Part shown: positions 29,767 to 39,632 of the stretch, piece after piece
Numbering within the stretch: position 1 is the stretch's first letter
How the letters are laid out: every line of letters starts with the position of its first letter
NCBI RefSeq assembly: GCF_001570545.1
Contig: NZ_BBXD01000017.1
Span: 346,099 to 410,098 of the forward strand
Length of the DNA: 64,000 nucleotides
Direction: 5' to 3'
Source of the DNA: Herbidospora mongoliensis
GTDB lineage: Bacteria > Actinomycetota > Actinomycetes > Streptosporangiales > Streptosporangiaceae
Translations under genes and position numbers: made by a program
Notes under the pieces: model-generated
The model's input: the letters and a program-made list of their open reading frames with translations, nothing else
Database searches by the model: none
What the model was told of the DNA's origin: nothing

Positions 29767-29987
29767 AGGACTGATCCGGATCACGGCCTCAAACGACACC
29801 TCCCAGTGAATCTGGTCACCTGGGGTGGCGAACGCCAGACCTCAAGGCCTAAGTGGTCCAGCTCGGACCGGAAGTTTCCGGCTTTTCCTCCCATATAGAT
29901 AGGTAGCCATGTGTGGGGCGGCCACCTAGTGGGCGTGGAAACTTCGTCTAGTGGTGTGCGTCGCCGGTGTGACCAGGGGATCGGGAC

Positions 29988-30783
29988 ATGAGTGAGTTGG
30001 TGCTGGCCCTGGTCGCCGGGTTCATGGTGGCGGCGCTGGGGACACCAGTAGGAGTTTCCGGCGCGGTGTTCCTGCTCCCCCCGCAATCCAGCCTCCTCGG
30101 TGTGACCGGACCGGCCATCACCTTGTTTCAACGCCATATCCACCCCGTTGGCCCTGATTAGGGCATCCTCCTCAAAGACCCCCGCGTCGCGCGCGAGGTC
30201 GTCCGGCCTGCTGACGGTCATCGCGGCGTGTGTGCCCGCAGGAGTGATCGGCGCTTACGGAAGAGTGACTCTGCTGGCCGGCCCGGCGCGCTTTCGTGTC
30301 CTGGTGCTTGTCGTGCTGGCCCCGCTGGGAGTTCACCTCCTCATCCGAGCTGCCCGGAAATCACCCCAACGGCCGGCGGAGGCACAACACGAGCCGCCTC
30401 CACTGAGGACATCGCTTCTGGTTCCGCTGGCCCTGGTGACCGGTGCGGTCGGCGGCGCGATGGGGATCGGCGGCGGGTCCTTGCCGGCTCCGTTGCTGGT
30501 GGTCCTGGCGCGTCAGCCCGTCCAGCGCAGCGCGCCATTGGCGCTCACCTCGACTCTGGCGACGTCGATCACCGGTCTCGTCGCCTACAGCCTGTTCGAC
30601 GCGTTCGGCATCGGCACTCCTCCGGCGGCACCGGTGTGGCACATCGGAATCGCGACGGGTATCGGAGGGATCGCGGGCGCCCTGGTAGGAGCGGCAATGG
30701 CACAACGGGCCGGGGAACGCGTGCTGACGCTGCTGCTGGGGGCGATTGCCACCGCAACGGCGGTGAGCTACCTGCTGCGGTGA
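29988..30783 (+). pseudogene. TauE/SafE permease broken by frameshift/deletion
   Basis: ATG 29988 gives MSELVLALVAGFMVAALGTP, VGVSGAVFLLPPQSSLLG and VTGPAITLFQ, the opening of a TauE/SafE exporter, then a stop near 30160. The rest continues in another frame: SGLLTVIAACVPAGVIGAYG, LVLVVLAPLGVHLLIRAA, LALVTGAVGGAMGIGGGSL, RSAPLALTSTLATSITGLVA, GIGGIAGALVGAAMAQRAGE. The GIGGGS and membrane pattern are intact, but about 20 residues at the junction do not match. The family exports sulfite or organosulfur anions. Confidence 0.75.
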
Positions 30784-30938
30784 TGGTTACCGAATCCGGT
30801 GAGGCGTGTCCGGGGGCTGGGAGGCCCCCGGCTGTCCTCCAGGCCGTGACTTGGTTGGACGTGGCCTGGCCGGGACGGTCAATCTTGGTGAACGGTGGCG
30901 CGCGGCCGTAGCTCGACGCCTTTGCCGGGGGACTGTTC

Positions 30939-31448
30939 TCACGTGCCGAACAGCCCGTAGGAGCCGTGCACGACGTTCGAGTTCTTCGTCATACGCGGGT
31001 AGCCGGGACCTTCGAAGATGATTTTCGTGTAGACCTCGTCGCCGGTGTCGTACGGGGCCAGATTGTCCTCATCGAGGTACTTCGCACAGAACAAGGTGTA
31101 GTCGGAGACGATGAACAGCCCGCCCCCGTTCGTGTCCGACACCGCGCTCAGGGTCGCGTTCCGCCCTTTGTACATGCGGTTGTCGTAGGCCACGTCCTCG
31201 CCCCAGATCTCGACCCGGGCTGTGGCACCGTTGTCGATCAGGTACTGGGCCTGGGCGTTGGTCATTCCGATCTTGCCGACGGTGAAGACCCGGCAGTCAT
31301 TGCCGGTCTTGAGTTCGGTGACGGTCAGGCGTGCGGTGAGCTTGCCGGGCTCGTCGGCGGCGTGAGCGGGCGCGGCGAGGGTCAGGGCGGCGGCGGTGGT
31401 GATGCCGAGCGCGAGGGCCGCGCGACGGAACTTCTTGAGCGTGGACGT
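30939..31448 (-). pseudogene. Secreted-protein paralogue with ATG-to-ACG start
   Basis: The frame from 31448 reads (T)STLKKFRRAALALGITTAA, ALTLAAPAHAADEPGKL, a clear Sec signal peptide with AHA cleavage, then GKIGMTNAQAQYLIDNGATA, NGGGLFIVSDYTLF and KIIFEGPGYPRMTKNSN. It is a tandem paralogue of 31534. Aligning the two starts, the paralogue has GGCATGTCC where this has GGCACGTCC; upstream in frame there is a TGA and no ATG, GTG or TTG. ACG may initiate weakly, otherwise only a cytoplasmic product from 31265 is possible. All other residues are intact, so the lesion is recent or initiation is unusual. Confidence 0.6.
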
Positions 31449-31533
31449 GCCGAGTTCCTTCGATGCTGCGTTGTGGGGTGTCCTGACGGTGGCGGCGGTG
31501 ACGATGGATCAGCGCCACGGGGACAGGCTCGGC

Positions 31534-32034
31534 TTAGGGCTCGCCGAAGCCGAAGTTGCGGTGGATCGTGTTCGACCGCTTGGACATGCTGGAATAGCCG
31601 GGGCCGGAGAAGTAGATCTTGGAGTAGATCTCGTCGCCGTAGTCGAACGGAGGCTTGTCGTCCTCGTCGAAGAGGGAGACGCAGTTCAGCGTGAGGCTCG
31701 ACACGATGAACACGCCGCCGCCGTTCTTGTCCGACACCGCGCTCAAGGTCGCGGGACCCTTGTAGAGGCGGTTGTCGTAGATGGGGTCGTCCGCCCAGAT
31801 CTCCACGCGGGCGGTGGCGCCGTTGTCGATCTGGTACTGCGCCTGCGCGTTGGTCATGCCGACCTTGCCGACGATCAGCACCGGGCATCTGCTGCTGGTC
31901 CCGGTGATGGTCAGCTGGGCGGTGAGCTTGCCCTGCTCGTCGGCGGCGTGAGCGGGGGCGGTGAAGGTGAGGGCCGCGGTAGTGGCGATACCGAGCAGGG
32001 CGGCCGTGCGGGCGATCTTCTTGAGTGTGGACAT
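31534..32034 (-). CDS. Small secreted protein of unknown family
   Basis: 166 residues: signal peptide MSTLKKIARTAALLGIATTA, ALTFTAPAHA, then a mature domain with KVGMTNAQAQYQIDNGATAR, VEIWADDPIYDNRLYKG, NGGGVFIVSSLTLNCVS and two Cys that could form a disulfide. AAGGGAACC precedes ATG. About 60% identical in its conserved blocks to the tandem copy at 30939. Beta-rich pattern; function not known. Confidence 0.8.
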   Translation of the reverse strand: MSTLKKIARTAALLGIATTAALTFTAPAHAADEQGKLTAQLTITGTSSRCPVLIVGKVGMTNAQAQYQIDNGATARVEIWADDPIYDNRLYKGPATLSAVSDKNGGGVFIVSSLTLNCVSLFDEDDKPPFDYGDEIYSKIYFSGPGYSSMSKRSNTIHRNFGFGEP

Positions 32035-32284
32035 GCCGGTTCCCTTGAATCTGCTGTGCGGGCGGTCCCCTGACTATGGGTCGGCCCGCTTGCCGGGCCC
32101 TTGAGCGCCGAGACCCGATTTCTTGATGACCGATGATGTGGCGGTTGCAGAGTGGTCTGCCGGTCACCGGCCCGAAGCACAGGACTCGTGACCGCCCCTG
32201 AGACGACATGGCCCATCTAGCTGGACTTTCAGTGCGGCGAGTACCGGTTCCGCTACCGCGTCGGAGATCCCAACCCGGCCGCCC

Positions 32285-32640
32285 TCGAAGTGGTCCGGCC
32301 TTCGGCCGAGGGCTTGCAAGCTGTACCCGATACAGACCGACCGTCGGAACACGCCCCCGCACGAGCGCCCCAAACCGGCGCTCCCGCTTGGCGCGGTGCT
32401 TCTTGAGGAGTTTCAACGTCTCGGCATCGGCGGCGACGATGCGGGTCCCTGGCGTCGGTTTTCGGTTTGCCCTGGACGGGCTGCCAGCCGAGTTGGGTGA
32501 TCTGCCAATGCACGCCGATCGTGCCGCCGGCGAAGTTGACGTCCTGCCAGCGCAGGTCCACCGCCTCGCCCGGCAGGCGGTGACGCTGGGCACGAGCCAG
32601 GAAGGCCGAGGTTGGGCGGGCGTCCACACCATGACTGGTG
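32285..32640 (-). pseudogene. Second tyrosine recombinase fragment
   Basis: Minus-strand LPGEAVDLRWQDVNFAGGTI, QITQLGWQPVQGKPKTDA and, after a frameshift, GTRIVAADAETLKLLKKHRA. These are the box-I region (GEAxxLRWxDVD; catalytic Arg lies here) and the linker of an actinobacterial integrase. Box II and the Tyr are not seen. It differs from the fragment at 20965 and lies on the opposite strand. Confidence 0.72.
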
Positions 32641-33025
32641 AGAGTCGCGAGGTGGAGATGTAGCAGCCGATCACGTCCACTCTGGCCCGTGCCCGGCGGG
32701 CGAGGTCGGTGCGAGCGGTGTGGTCCGTCCGCCAGCGGACCGCCCGTTCCTCACCCCCGCCGTCTTGAGCGCATCCAACTGAACATCCGGGGACTGGCGC
32801 ACCGTCGAGGCGCGCGAACCAGTTGGGCCGGCCCGGATACGGCGGCAGTGTGCCGATCAGCACGGCGTGGCGGCGAGCGGTTGTTCCCGTTGCCGAGTTG
32901 ACCCCGTTCGTTGTAACTCAGCCGTACAAGGGACTGCCCTTGCCCGGGATCGTGCTGGCCATGACGGGAGAGGGGACATGGCCAGCACGATCAACAGCAG
33001 GGCGACCGTCACTTCAGGAAGGACC
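32641..33025. other. No gene recognised
   Basis: Frames here are open but of odd composition. A minus-strand stretch (PPYPGRPNWFARLDGAPVPG) could be part of the eroded mobile element carrying the integrase fragment. Nothing firm. Confidence 0.3.
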
Positions 33026-34134
33026 TCACGGGCACGGTCCGGCGGGAGGAACGGCCACGGTGATGTCGACCTCGGAGTCGATCGCGGCAGACGAATGGGC
33101 TGACGGGCTCTGGCCCACTACCTGGCCGAGCTTGGTGCAGTAACGGTCCACCCAGATGTTCCTGACGCCCAGGCGCAAGCGCACGGCGGTCAGCCTGGCG
33201 GGCACGCTGTCCTCGGGAAGACCGATCACGTCGGGGACCGACATCCACCTCGGCGGCGGGTTCGGCAGCAGGTTCGACGTGGCCAGCCCCGTTGAGCGGC
33301 CGACCGAGATCGAGTTGGATGGCATGTCCGCCCACACCTCGCGGGCGATCGGGTCGAAGGCGTTCGCCGTGTTTCGGCCCAATGCGTTGCCGGTGTTGTC
33401 GCCCCAGGTCATGACGTAGAAGCCGGTTGTCAGGGCGGCGGCCGTGCCGCCCATGCCCGGGTCCACCTGCTGCACATCGATGATCGGGGTGGCCACGGGG
33501 GTGCGGCGGGTCGTGGTCGTGCCGTCGCCGAGGCGTCCGCTGGTGTTGTCGCCCCAGGCGTACACCTGGCCGGCCTGCGTGACCACGAGGTTGTGCCGGT
33601 ATCCGGCCGAAACGGTGCGGACGCCGGTCAGGCCGGTGACCTGGCGGGGCACCGCCCTGCTGGTCGTGGTGCCGTCACCGAGCTGGCGGAAGGTGTTGTC
33701 GCCCCACGCCCAGACGGTGCCGTCGGTGGCACGGGCGAGCACGTGTCTGTCGCCGAGGCTGATGGACTCGACCGGGGGAGGCCGTTCACCCGGACAGGGG
33801 ATGGGCTGTTCACCACTCCGGGCAGGCTGCCCCACAGGAAGACCGAGCCGGTGGAGTCGACGCCGCCGCTGAAGGTGCTCCCGGTGACGATCTGCCGGAT
33901 CACTCCCTCGCCATCCGGATCGCCGGGCAGGCCGCCCACCAGCAAGGGAAAGCGCCGGTCCACCGTGCCGCCGTCACCGATCTGGCCCTCGGCGTTGAGG
34001 CCCCAGCCCCAGAACTCGACCGCCGTCACCTGCGCGTCGACCCCGCCGGACGCCAAGGCCGTTCCCGCCATCGCGGCGGTCAGCGCGAGCGTCACCGCGA
34101 CGGCCACCAGTCGTAATCTCATCGTCGTCTCCAT
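33026..34134 (-). pseudogene. Secreted RCC1-repeat/PASTA protein with frameshift in a C5 run
   Basis: The N-terminus MRLRLVAVAVTLALTAAMAG, TALA is a signal peptide. RCC1 repeats follow: AVEFWGWGLNAEGQIGDGGT, VFLWGSL, then in the next frame TVWAWGDNTFRQLGDGTTTS, QVYAWGDNTSGRLGDGTTTT, YVMTWGDNTGNALG. It ends with a PASTA-like domain: VPDVIGLPEDSVPARLTAVR, GQVVGQSPSAHSSAAIDSEV. Frame changes at NGLP/PPVESIS; one base missing from the G5/C5 run at 33775-33779 would restore a single protein of about 370 residues. Slippage, recent mutation or read error are all possible. RCC1 propeller plus PASTA suggests cell-wall binding outside the cell. Confidence 0.75.
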
Positions 34135-34455
34135 CCAGGTTTCTCTCCTGTACGGCGTTCACCACCGGTCCCACTGAGGGAACGGAATGTCACGCAGCCG
34201 GCAGCCCGATGAAATTCAACCCTCATCGACCAGCAGGCCATCCATGAAGGCGGCGAAACGACAGAACCCGCCCGATGAGGCTGCACATCCAGGAGCCCGG
34301 CCGACCTGCCGCCCCGATGCGAAGTGAGCGCGGCCCGCTTCGCAATCCCGCGCGACCGCTCATCCGGCCACGGACCGCATCCGGCGCGGGTGAACAGCGA
34401 TGACAGGAGCGCTCAAAGCTCCGACACGGCAACCGTGGTCGGGGGTCCGTATAAA

Positions 34456-34493
34456 GCAAACCCGGCGCACGTATGAGGTGCGCCGGATTTGCC
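34456..34493. terminator. 15-bp near-perfect hairpin
   Basis: GCAAACCCGGCGCAC and GTGCGCCGGATTTGC pair with one G-T/A-C mismatch around an 8-base loop. It follows the hairpin at 34531 on the minus strand and may be a second terminator, or end a plus-strand transcript. The rest of 34135-34455 shows no gene. Confidence 0.5.
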
Positions 34494-34530
34494 GTGATCT
34501 CGCATTAAGGAGAATGCCACAGACCGATGT

Positions 34531-34574
34531 CTTTGAAACCACCGGCGTCTACAAGGACGCCGGTGGTTTCAAAG
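34531..34574 (-). terminator. 19-bp perfect hairpin after secreted-protein gene
   Basis: CTTTGAAACCACCGGCGTC, loop TACAAG, then the exact complement. It begins 6 bases past the stop of the gene at 34580. Minus-strand transcript ends in GAAACC..AAAG rather than a clean T-run, so it may be a bidirectional or intrinsic terminator of the long-stem kind. Confidence 0.6.
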
Positions 34575-34579
34575 GCGTG

Positions 34580-35341
34580 TCAGAGAACAGGCTGGAACTT
34601 GCGGACGCCAAGGGGTTCGAAATCATAAAGCGTGTTGTTGAACAGGAGGCCGTCGACAGCCCCGAAGAAGGGGCCGTCCTGGCTGCCCTTGTTAAATGCC
34701 ACACTGTAGGAAATCGCCGCGTTAGGCAGTTGGGCCTTCAACTCGGCGAAGCTGCAGGGCACCGCCTGGGTGCAGCCAATGACGCCGGGGACCGGCCTGG
34801 TCAGGAACCACTTGCTGTTGGTGGCACTCGCGTCGTATTGCTGCCAGCGTCCCGGGACTTTCGTCACAGGGGCTGACGGGCTCGTCGACTCGTTGGGCAG
34901 ATAGACGAGACTCGTGTAGTCCACCATCCCCTGGTTGGGATTGACCTCCAGGTTCAGGGTGGGCATCTTGATCGTCGGGAACACGTCGGCATCGGCCCCG
35001 GTGAAGATCCAGTAGCGAAGGATGTGGATGTCCGCGAGTCGCGTCCCGGCGAAATCCACCTCGTTCCCGAACTGGATGTGGTCGGGGTCGCCTCCCGCGA
35101 TGAACCCAAGACTGCCCACTCCGAAGGGCGGAGCCTGGGTGGCCACCGGGTCAGTCGGGATGATCCGGCCCCAGGGCCCCAGCCGGAGGAAGGCGCTCGC
35201 ATTGCCCGCGGAATTGCGGCTGATGATGCCCCACTTCTCCGGCGAGTACGGATCCGCGGGTTTGGCATGAGCGGGGACGACCATGCCCACGGCGGCCAGA
35301 CCGGCCAGGGTGATCGCGCAAGCGAATCGGTGGAAACGCAT
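34580..35341 (-). CDS. Secreted protein of unknown function
   Basis: 253 residues from ATG 35341, which has AGGAG 10 bases upstream. MRFHRFACAITLAGLAAVGM, VVPAHA is a signal peptide. The mature part has WGIISRNSAGNASAFLRLGP, GVGSLGFIAGG, FGNEVDFAGTRLADIHILRY, WIFTGADAD and a pair of Cys (IGCTQAVPCSF). No enzyme motif seen. Similar secreted proteins occur in actinomycetes without known role. The next gene upstream on the same strand (35392) is also secreted, 50 bases away, so they are probably co-transcribed. Confidence 0.8.
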   Translation of the reverse strand: MRFHRFACAITLAGLAAVGMVVPAHAKPADPYSPEKWGIISRNSAGNASAFLRLGPWGRIIPTDPVATQAPPFGVGSLGFIAGGDPDHIQFGNEVDFAGTRLADIHILRYWIFTGADADVFPTIKMPTLNLEVNPNQGMVDYTSLVYLPNESTSPSAPVTKVPGRWQQYDASATNSKWFLTRPVPGVIGCTQAVPCSFAELKAQLPNAAISYSVAFNKGSQDGPFFGAVDGLLFNNTLYDFEPLGVRKFQPVL

Positions 35342-35391
35342 GATGGAGACTCCTGAAAGGACGGGAAACTTCGTTTCCTCGAGAGGCTTGG

Positions 35392-35988
35392 TCAGACGGC
35401 GGGAAGCGCGGCCCAGGGGGTACACGGCAGAGGGCCGCTCGTCGGGAGCGGCGCGTTGAGGTTCGCCAGGTTCCCCAGCCGGCAGACGGTGAAGAAGATC
35501 CCGTCCCGTGTTTGTACGGTGACCCTCAAAGCGCTCGTCGTGGTGGGGTCGGGGTAGTAATTCAGGCGCGAATCCTGCGCAACGGTGATGTGGGTGACAA
35601 GACCGCCCTGGCTACCCGGTGCCCGGCGAAGGTTCTGCCAGCCGGGTAGGGTACGGGGATCGTTCAGGTAGGGAATGCCCTTCCGCGCCGTCACGGTGAA
35701 GACGAGCGGATTCGCCAGAGAGTCAATGCTGATGGCGGCGGAATCGAGTGACCGGTCGGGCTTGGGACGCGGGGGCCTGGGGTGCTTGGGCTTGGAGTGC
35801 TCGGGACGGATTTCCTTGGACGAGGCGTCGGTGGCGGCGACGTCCGTTCGCGCGGGCGGTGGCTGCGGCGTGTCGGCGTTCGCGGGCGCGGCGACGACGA
35901 GGACGCTGAATGCGGAGACGCCTACGGTCGTGAGGCCGTTTCTCATGAATGCCTTCGCGAGGCTGTGGAGTGCGCGCAATGTGTTCAC
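35392..35988 (-). CDS. Secreted proline-rich-linker protein of unknown function
   Basis: From GTG 35988 about 198 residues; ATG 35946 is an alternative. RNGLTTVGVSAFSVLVVAAP, ANA is a signal peptide, then a Pro/Lys linker (HSKPKHPRPPRPKPDRSLDS) and a C-terminal domain with ISIDSLANPLVFTVTARKGI and two Cys (VCRLGN.. LPCTPW). It lies upstream of the secreted gene at 34580 on the same strand, suggesting a two-gene cell-surface operon. A CCCGC-TTCG-GCGGG hairpin with CTTTT (36000-36016) sits just 5' of the start and may attenuate or end transcription. Confidence 0.7.
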   Translation of the reverse strand: MNTLRALHSLAKAFMRNGLTTVGVSAFSVLVVAAPANADTPQPPPARTDVAATDASSKEIRPEHSKPKHPRPPRPKPDRSLDSAAISIDSLANPLVFTVTARKGIPYLNDPRTLPGWQNLRRAPGSQGGLVTHITVAQDSRLNYYPDPTTTSALRVTVQTRDGIFFTVCRLGNLANLNAPLPTSGPLPCTPWAALPAV

Positions 35989-36386
35989 CTCTGCAGAAAA
36001 GCCCGCCGAAGCGGGTGGACACAACAATTCCGCGCGTTCCCATTTCCGGGACGTCCGGAAACAAACGGTTGGCGATTATTCTTTTCTTGAGATTGACGAA
36101 CTCATTGTCCCGGTACGCCATTGATATACCGACACCAAGTGATATGTCCGGCATTATCTATTAGCTATCGATCCGTGTAGTCGGCAGTGCCGGAACGCCG
36201 TTATCGTCGTCCTCGTTGATTGCGGAGCCAGTTTCGGCGACGCAAACACGCCGGCTCCTCCGTGGTCGGCTGGGACTCCCCCGAGGCTCCATGACAGTTG
36301 GGGTCGTGCACACGTGGAGGCACGCAGCTGGGTTTGGCCCGGGCTACCCACGGGCGGGGCGCCGGTGCAGTCGGGTGCGGTCGCGG
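35989..36386. other. Intergenic, no gene seen
   Basis: Lower-GC stretch (36050-36180) suitable for the promoter of the secreted genes; otherwise nothing recognised up to the IS left end. Confidence 0.4.
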
Positions 36387-37583
36387 CGTGTGGGGTGCGA
36401 AAACTCGGACATGGCCTCTGATCTGCGGTTATTCACTCCGTCTATGCGGCCCGCCGGTACTGGTTGATCAGGCCGTCGAGTACCTGTCGGCGTTGCAAGC
36501 GGACGTGATCGATATCGCTTGGCGGAGCCGGGGCATGTGGTGGTTGAGGTGGCCGGCGGTCTCGTCCGCGATGGGGACGGTGCCGGTTGTAATGCCGTTC
36601 GTATGTCCGCAGGATTCGGTGGAGATGGCCTTCACCGTAGATCAGCAGCCGGTCGGTGCATTCCCTTCGAACGGTGCCGACCCAGCGCTCGACCATCGCG
36701 TTGGCCCGCGGGGCGCGAACTGGCGTCTTGATGATGCGGGCGCCGAATGAGGTGAACACCTCGTCGAAGACCGCGGTGAACTTGGCGTCCCGATCACGAA
36801 TGAGGAATCTGACGCCCTCAGCCCGATCTCCCAGATTCATGACCAGATTGCGGGCCTGTTGAGCGACCCAGGCGCCGGTCGGATGCGCCGTGACGCCCGC
36901 GACGTGAACGACGCGAGTGGCGTGCTCGATGAAGAACAGAACGTAGAGCCGCTTGAGAAAGACGGTGTCGATGTGGAACAGATCGCACGCCCAGATGCCC
37001 TCGGCCTGCGCCTTGAGGAATCGGCTCCAACTCGGTCCTGTACGACGCGGCGCCGGACCGAGCCCGGCTCTTTTGAGCATGTCGCGCACGGTGCTGGGCG
37101 GGACCCGAAGGCCGACGCCGGCCAATTCGCCGCTGATGCGCTGATACCCCCATGAGGGATTCTCCCAGGCCAGGCGCAGAACAGCTTCTCGGACGTCGGC
37201 GCGGGTAGAGGACGACCCGGGCGTTGGTAGGTCCACCGGAGCATCGCCAGGGTACGGTGCCGGCGCAGCAACGTCGCGGGGGTGACGAAGAAGACATCCC
37301 ACGACGAGCGGGGAAGCAGCCGCGAGCACGACCCGATCCCCAGATTGAAGATCGGGACGGTTCACCTGACGGCGCAACACGGCGACCTGATGACGAAGCA
37401 CCACGATCTCAGCCGTCTTGGCCCGATCACCGCGACCAGCAAGACCAGAAGCTGAAAGACACGCCCGAGGACGAGGTAGAGCAAGGACCACGACACCGTC
37501 AGCAGGATGCCCGAGACCTCCTCATGCTCAAGCCACGAACTCCCAGGTCAACCTCGGCAGCTGAGTTTCCGCACCCCACACGG
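36387..37583 (-). mobile_element. IS element (type A, rve transposase), transposase frameshifted
   Basis: Ends carry a near-perfect inverted repeat: GTGTGGGGTGCGAAAACTC at 36388-36406 and its complement (one mismatch) at 37563-37582. The minus-strand transposase (36442-37497) reads [80 protein letters not shown] and NAMVERWVGTVRRECTDRLL, giving the D, D, E triad. The N-terminus (SLLYLVLGRVFQLLVLLV) is in another frame and the stretch after DRVVLAA is shifted and restored, so there are at least three indels. Related relics are at 25826 and 62072. Family placed as IS3/IS481-like integrase-core elements. Confidence 0.75.
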
Positions 37584-37851
37584 CGGGCGAAGGTCACGAC
37601 GGCCGGTCTGGAACGCCTCGTGAGCCCTAACCCCGCCGAAGCCCTAGCCCTCTTCGACGCCGTCCAGCCATCCTGACTTCGCGGCGGCGAAGGCGGCCCT
37701 GGCCGATGAGTTCATCTCAGGCCTGCCTGATATTGCTTTCGTCGCTGGGGTTGGGTGAGGTGGGCTGGTCAGTGGAGTCGCTGCCTAGGGCGGTCACTGC
37801 GGTGGTAACCGATAGGTGGCGCGCGAGATGGCGGCTACCATCGTTCAGGAC

Positions 37852-39489
37852 ATGAGCGCAACAATCATCGTGAAGGATCTCGCGGCCGGGCACGGGGAGC
37901 GGGTCCTGTTCTCGGGGCTCGACCTCGTGGTCGCCCCTGGCGACGTCATCGGGCTCGTCGGGGTCAACGGCGCGGGCAAGTCGACGCTGCTGCGCCTGCT
38001 CGCCGGCCTCGACGCGCCGGAGCAGGGCGGCATCAGCCTCACCCCGGCCACGGCGGTCGTCGGCCACCTGCCCCAGGAGCCGGAGCGCAGGCCAGGCGAG
38101 AGCGTCCGCCTGTTCCTGGCCCGACGTACCGGCGTCGCCCAGGCACAGTGCGACCTCGACGCCGCCACGCAGGCACTGGTGGAGGGTCTGCCGGGCGCCG
38201 AGGACGCCTACAGCACGGGCCTGGAACGCTGGCTCTCGCTGGGTGGCGCGGACCTCGACGAGCGCGCCGCCCAGGTGGCCGCCGACCTGGGCCTCACGAT
38301 CGGTCTCGACCAGCCGATGACCTCGCTGTCCGGAGGCCAGGCGGCCCGTGCGGGGCTTGCCTCGTTGCTTCTGAGCCGCTATGACCTCTTCCTGCTCGAC
38401 GAGCCGACCAACGATCTCGACCTCGACGGGCTCGACCGGCTGGAGAAGTTCGTGACCGGCCTGCGCCCGGGCACGGTCCTGGTCAGCCACGACCGCGAGT
38501 TCCTCGCCAGGACCGTCACCAGCGTGCTCGAGCTCGACCTGGCCCAACAGCGGGTTCGGCTGTACGGCGGCGGCTACCAGGCCTACCTGGACGAGCGCGA
38601 GGTCGCGCGGACGCACGCCAGACAGCAATACGAACAGTACGCCGAGACCCGCGCCCAGCTTGAGGTCCGCGCCCGTACCCAGCGTGCATGGATGGAAAAG
38701 GGCGTCAAGAACGCGCGCCGCAAGATGAGCGACAACGACAAGATCGGGCGGAACGCCCGGGCCGAGACGACCGAGAAGCAGGCCGCCAAGGCCCGGCAGA
38801 CGGAAAGGCTGATCGAGCGACTCGATGTGGCGGAGGAACCGCGCAAGGAGTGGGAGCTGCGGATGGAGATCACCGCCGCGCCCCGCGCCGGAGCGGTCGT
38901 CGCCACCCTGCGCGGGGCGGTGGCCCGCCGCGGCTCCTTCAGACTCGGTCCTGTCGATCTGGAGATCGGCTGGGCCGAGCGGGTGGCCATCACCGGGGCC
39001 AACGGCACAGGTAAGTCCACGTTGCTGGCCGCGTTGCTCGGCCGGCTCCCGCTTGAGGAAGGGCAGTCCTCGCTCGGCCCCGGCGTGGTGGTCGGAGAGG
39101 TGGACCAGGCACGGGGACTCTTCCTGGGAGGCGAGCCGTTGCTGGACGCCTTCGGGGCGCTGGTCTCGCCGATGCCGCCCGCCGAGGTGCGTACGCTGCT
39201 GGCCAAGTTCGGGTTGAAGGCCGCACACGTGATGCGCCCGGCTGCGACTCTGTCACCTGGCGAGCGGACCCGGGCAGCTCTGGCGTTGCTGCAGGCCCGG
39301 GGCGTCAACCTACTCGTGCTCGATGAGCCGACCAACCATCTCGACCTGCCCGCGATCGAGCAGCTGGAGTCGGCGCTCGCGCACTATCCAGGCACGCTGC
39401 TGCTGGTCACGCACGATCGGCGCATGCTCGAGGCGGTGCAGGTGAGCCGTCGCCTGCGGGTCAGTGCAGGGCGGGTCACGGAGATCTGA
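37852..39489 (+). CDS. ABC-F family ATPase
   Basis: 545 residues from ATG 37852 (MSATIIVKDLAAGHGERVLF), the usual opening of this group; 37816 adds 12 unlikely residues. First ATPase: Walker A GVNGAGKSTLL, signature LSGGQAARAGLAS, Walker B LFLLDEPTNDLD. Then a basic coiled linker (ARTHARQQYEQYAETRAQLE..KNARRKM) and a second ATPase: GANGTGKSTLL, LSPGERTRAALAL, VLDEPTNHLD. No membrane part, so it acts on ribosomes; ABC-F proteins either rescue translation or protect against ribosome-targeting antibiotics. In this IS-rich setting a resistance role is attractive but unproven. Confidence 0.92.
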   Translation: MSATIIVKDLAAGHGERVLFSGLDLVVAPGDVIGLVGVNGAGKSTLLRLLAGLDAPEQGGISLTPATAVVGHLPQEPERRPGESVRLFLARRTGVAQAQCDLDAATQALVEGLPGAEDAYSTGLERWLSLGGADLDERAAQVAADLGLTIGLDQPMTSLSGGQAARAGLASLLLSRYDLFLLDEPTNDLDLDGLDRLEKFVTGLRPGTVLVSHDREFLARTVTSVLELDLAQQRVRLYGGGYQAYLDEREVARTHARQQYEQYAETRAQLEVRARTQRAWMEKGVKNARRKMSDNDKIGRNARAETTEKQAAKARQTERLIERLDVAEEPRKEWELRMEITAAPRAGAVVATLRGAVARRGSFRLGPVDLEIGWAERVAITGANGTGKSTLLAALLGRLPLEEGQSSLGPGVVVGEVDQARGLFLGGEPLLDAFGALVSPMPPAEVRTLLAKFGLKAAHVMRPAATLSPGERTRAALALLQARGVNLLVLDEPTNHLDLPAIEQLESALAHYPGTLLLVTHDRRMLEAVQVSRRLRVSAGRVTEI

Positions 39490-39632
39490 GTACGACACGT
39501 GCCGGAAGACTTCCTGCTTGCAAAACGGGAGCCGGTCACGACCGTAGAGATTGCTCTGGGTGACGTCGCGGATCCCGTTAGTGACCGGCGTTTTTCAGCG
39601 CTTCGCGGCGGCGGAAATCCTCGGCCACCTCT

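Noticed and set aside
31382..32863. A 493-codon minus-strand frame across the secreted genes
   Set aside because: It runs out of frame through the signal-peptide gene at 31534 and only touches part of the integrase relic; not a real gene.
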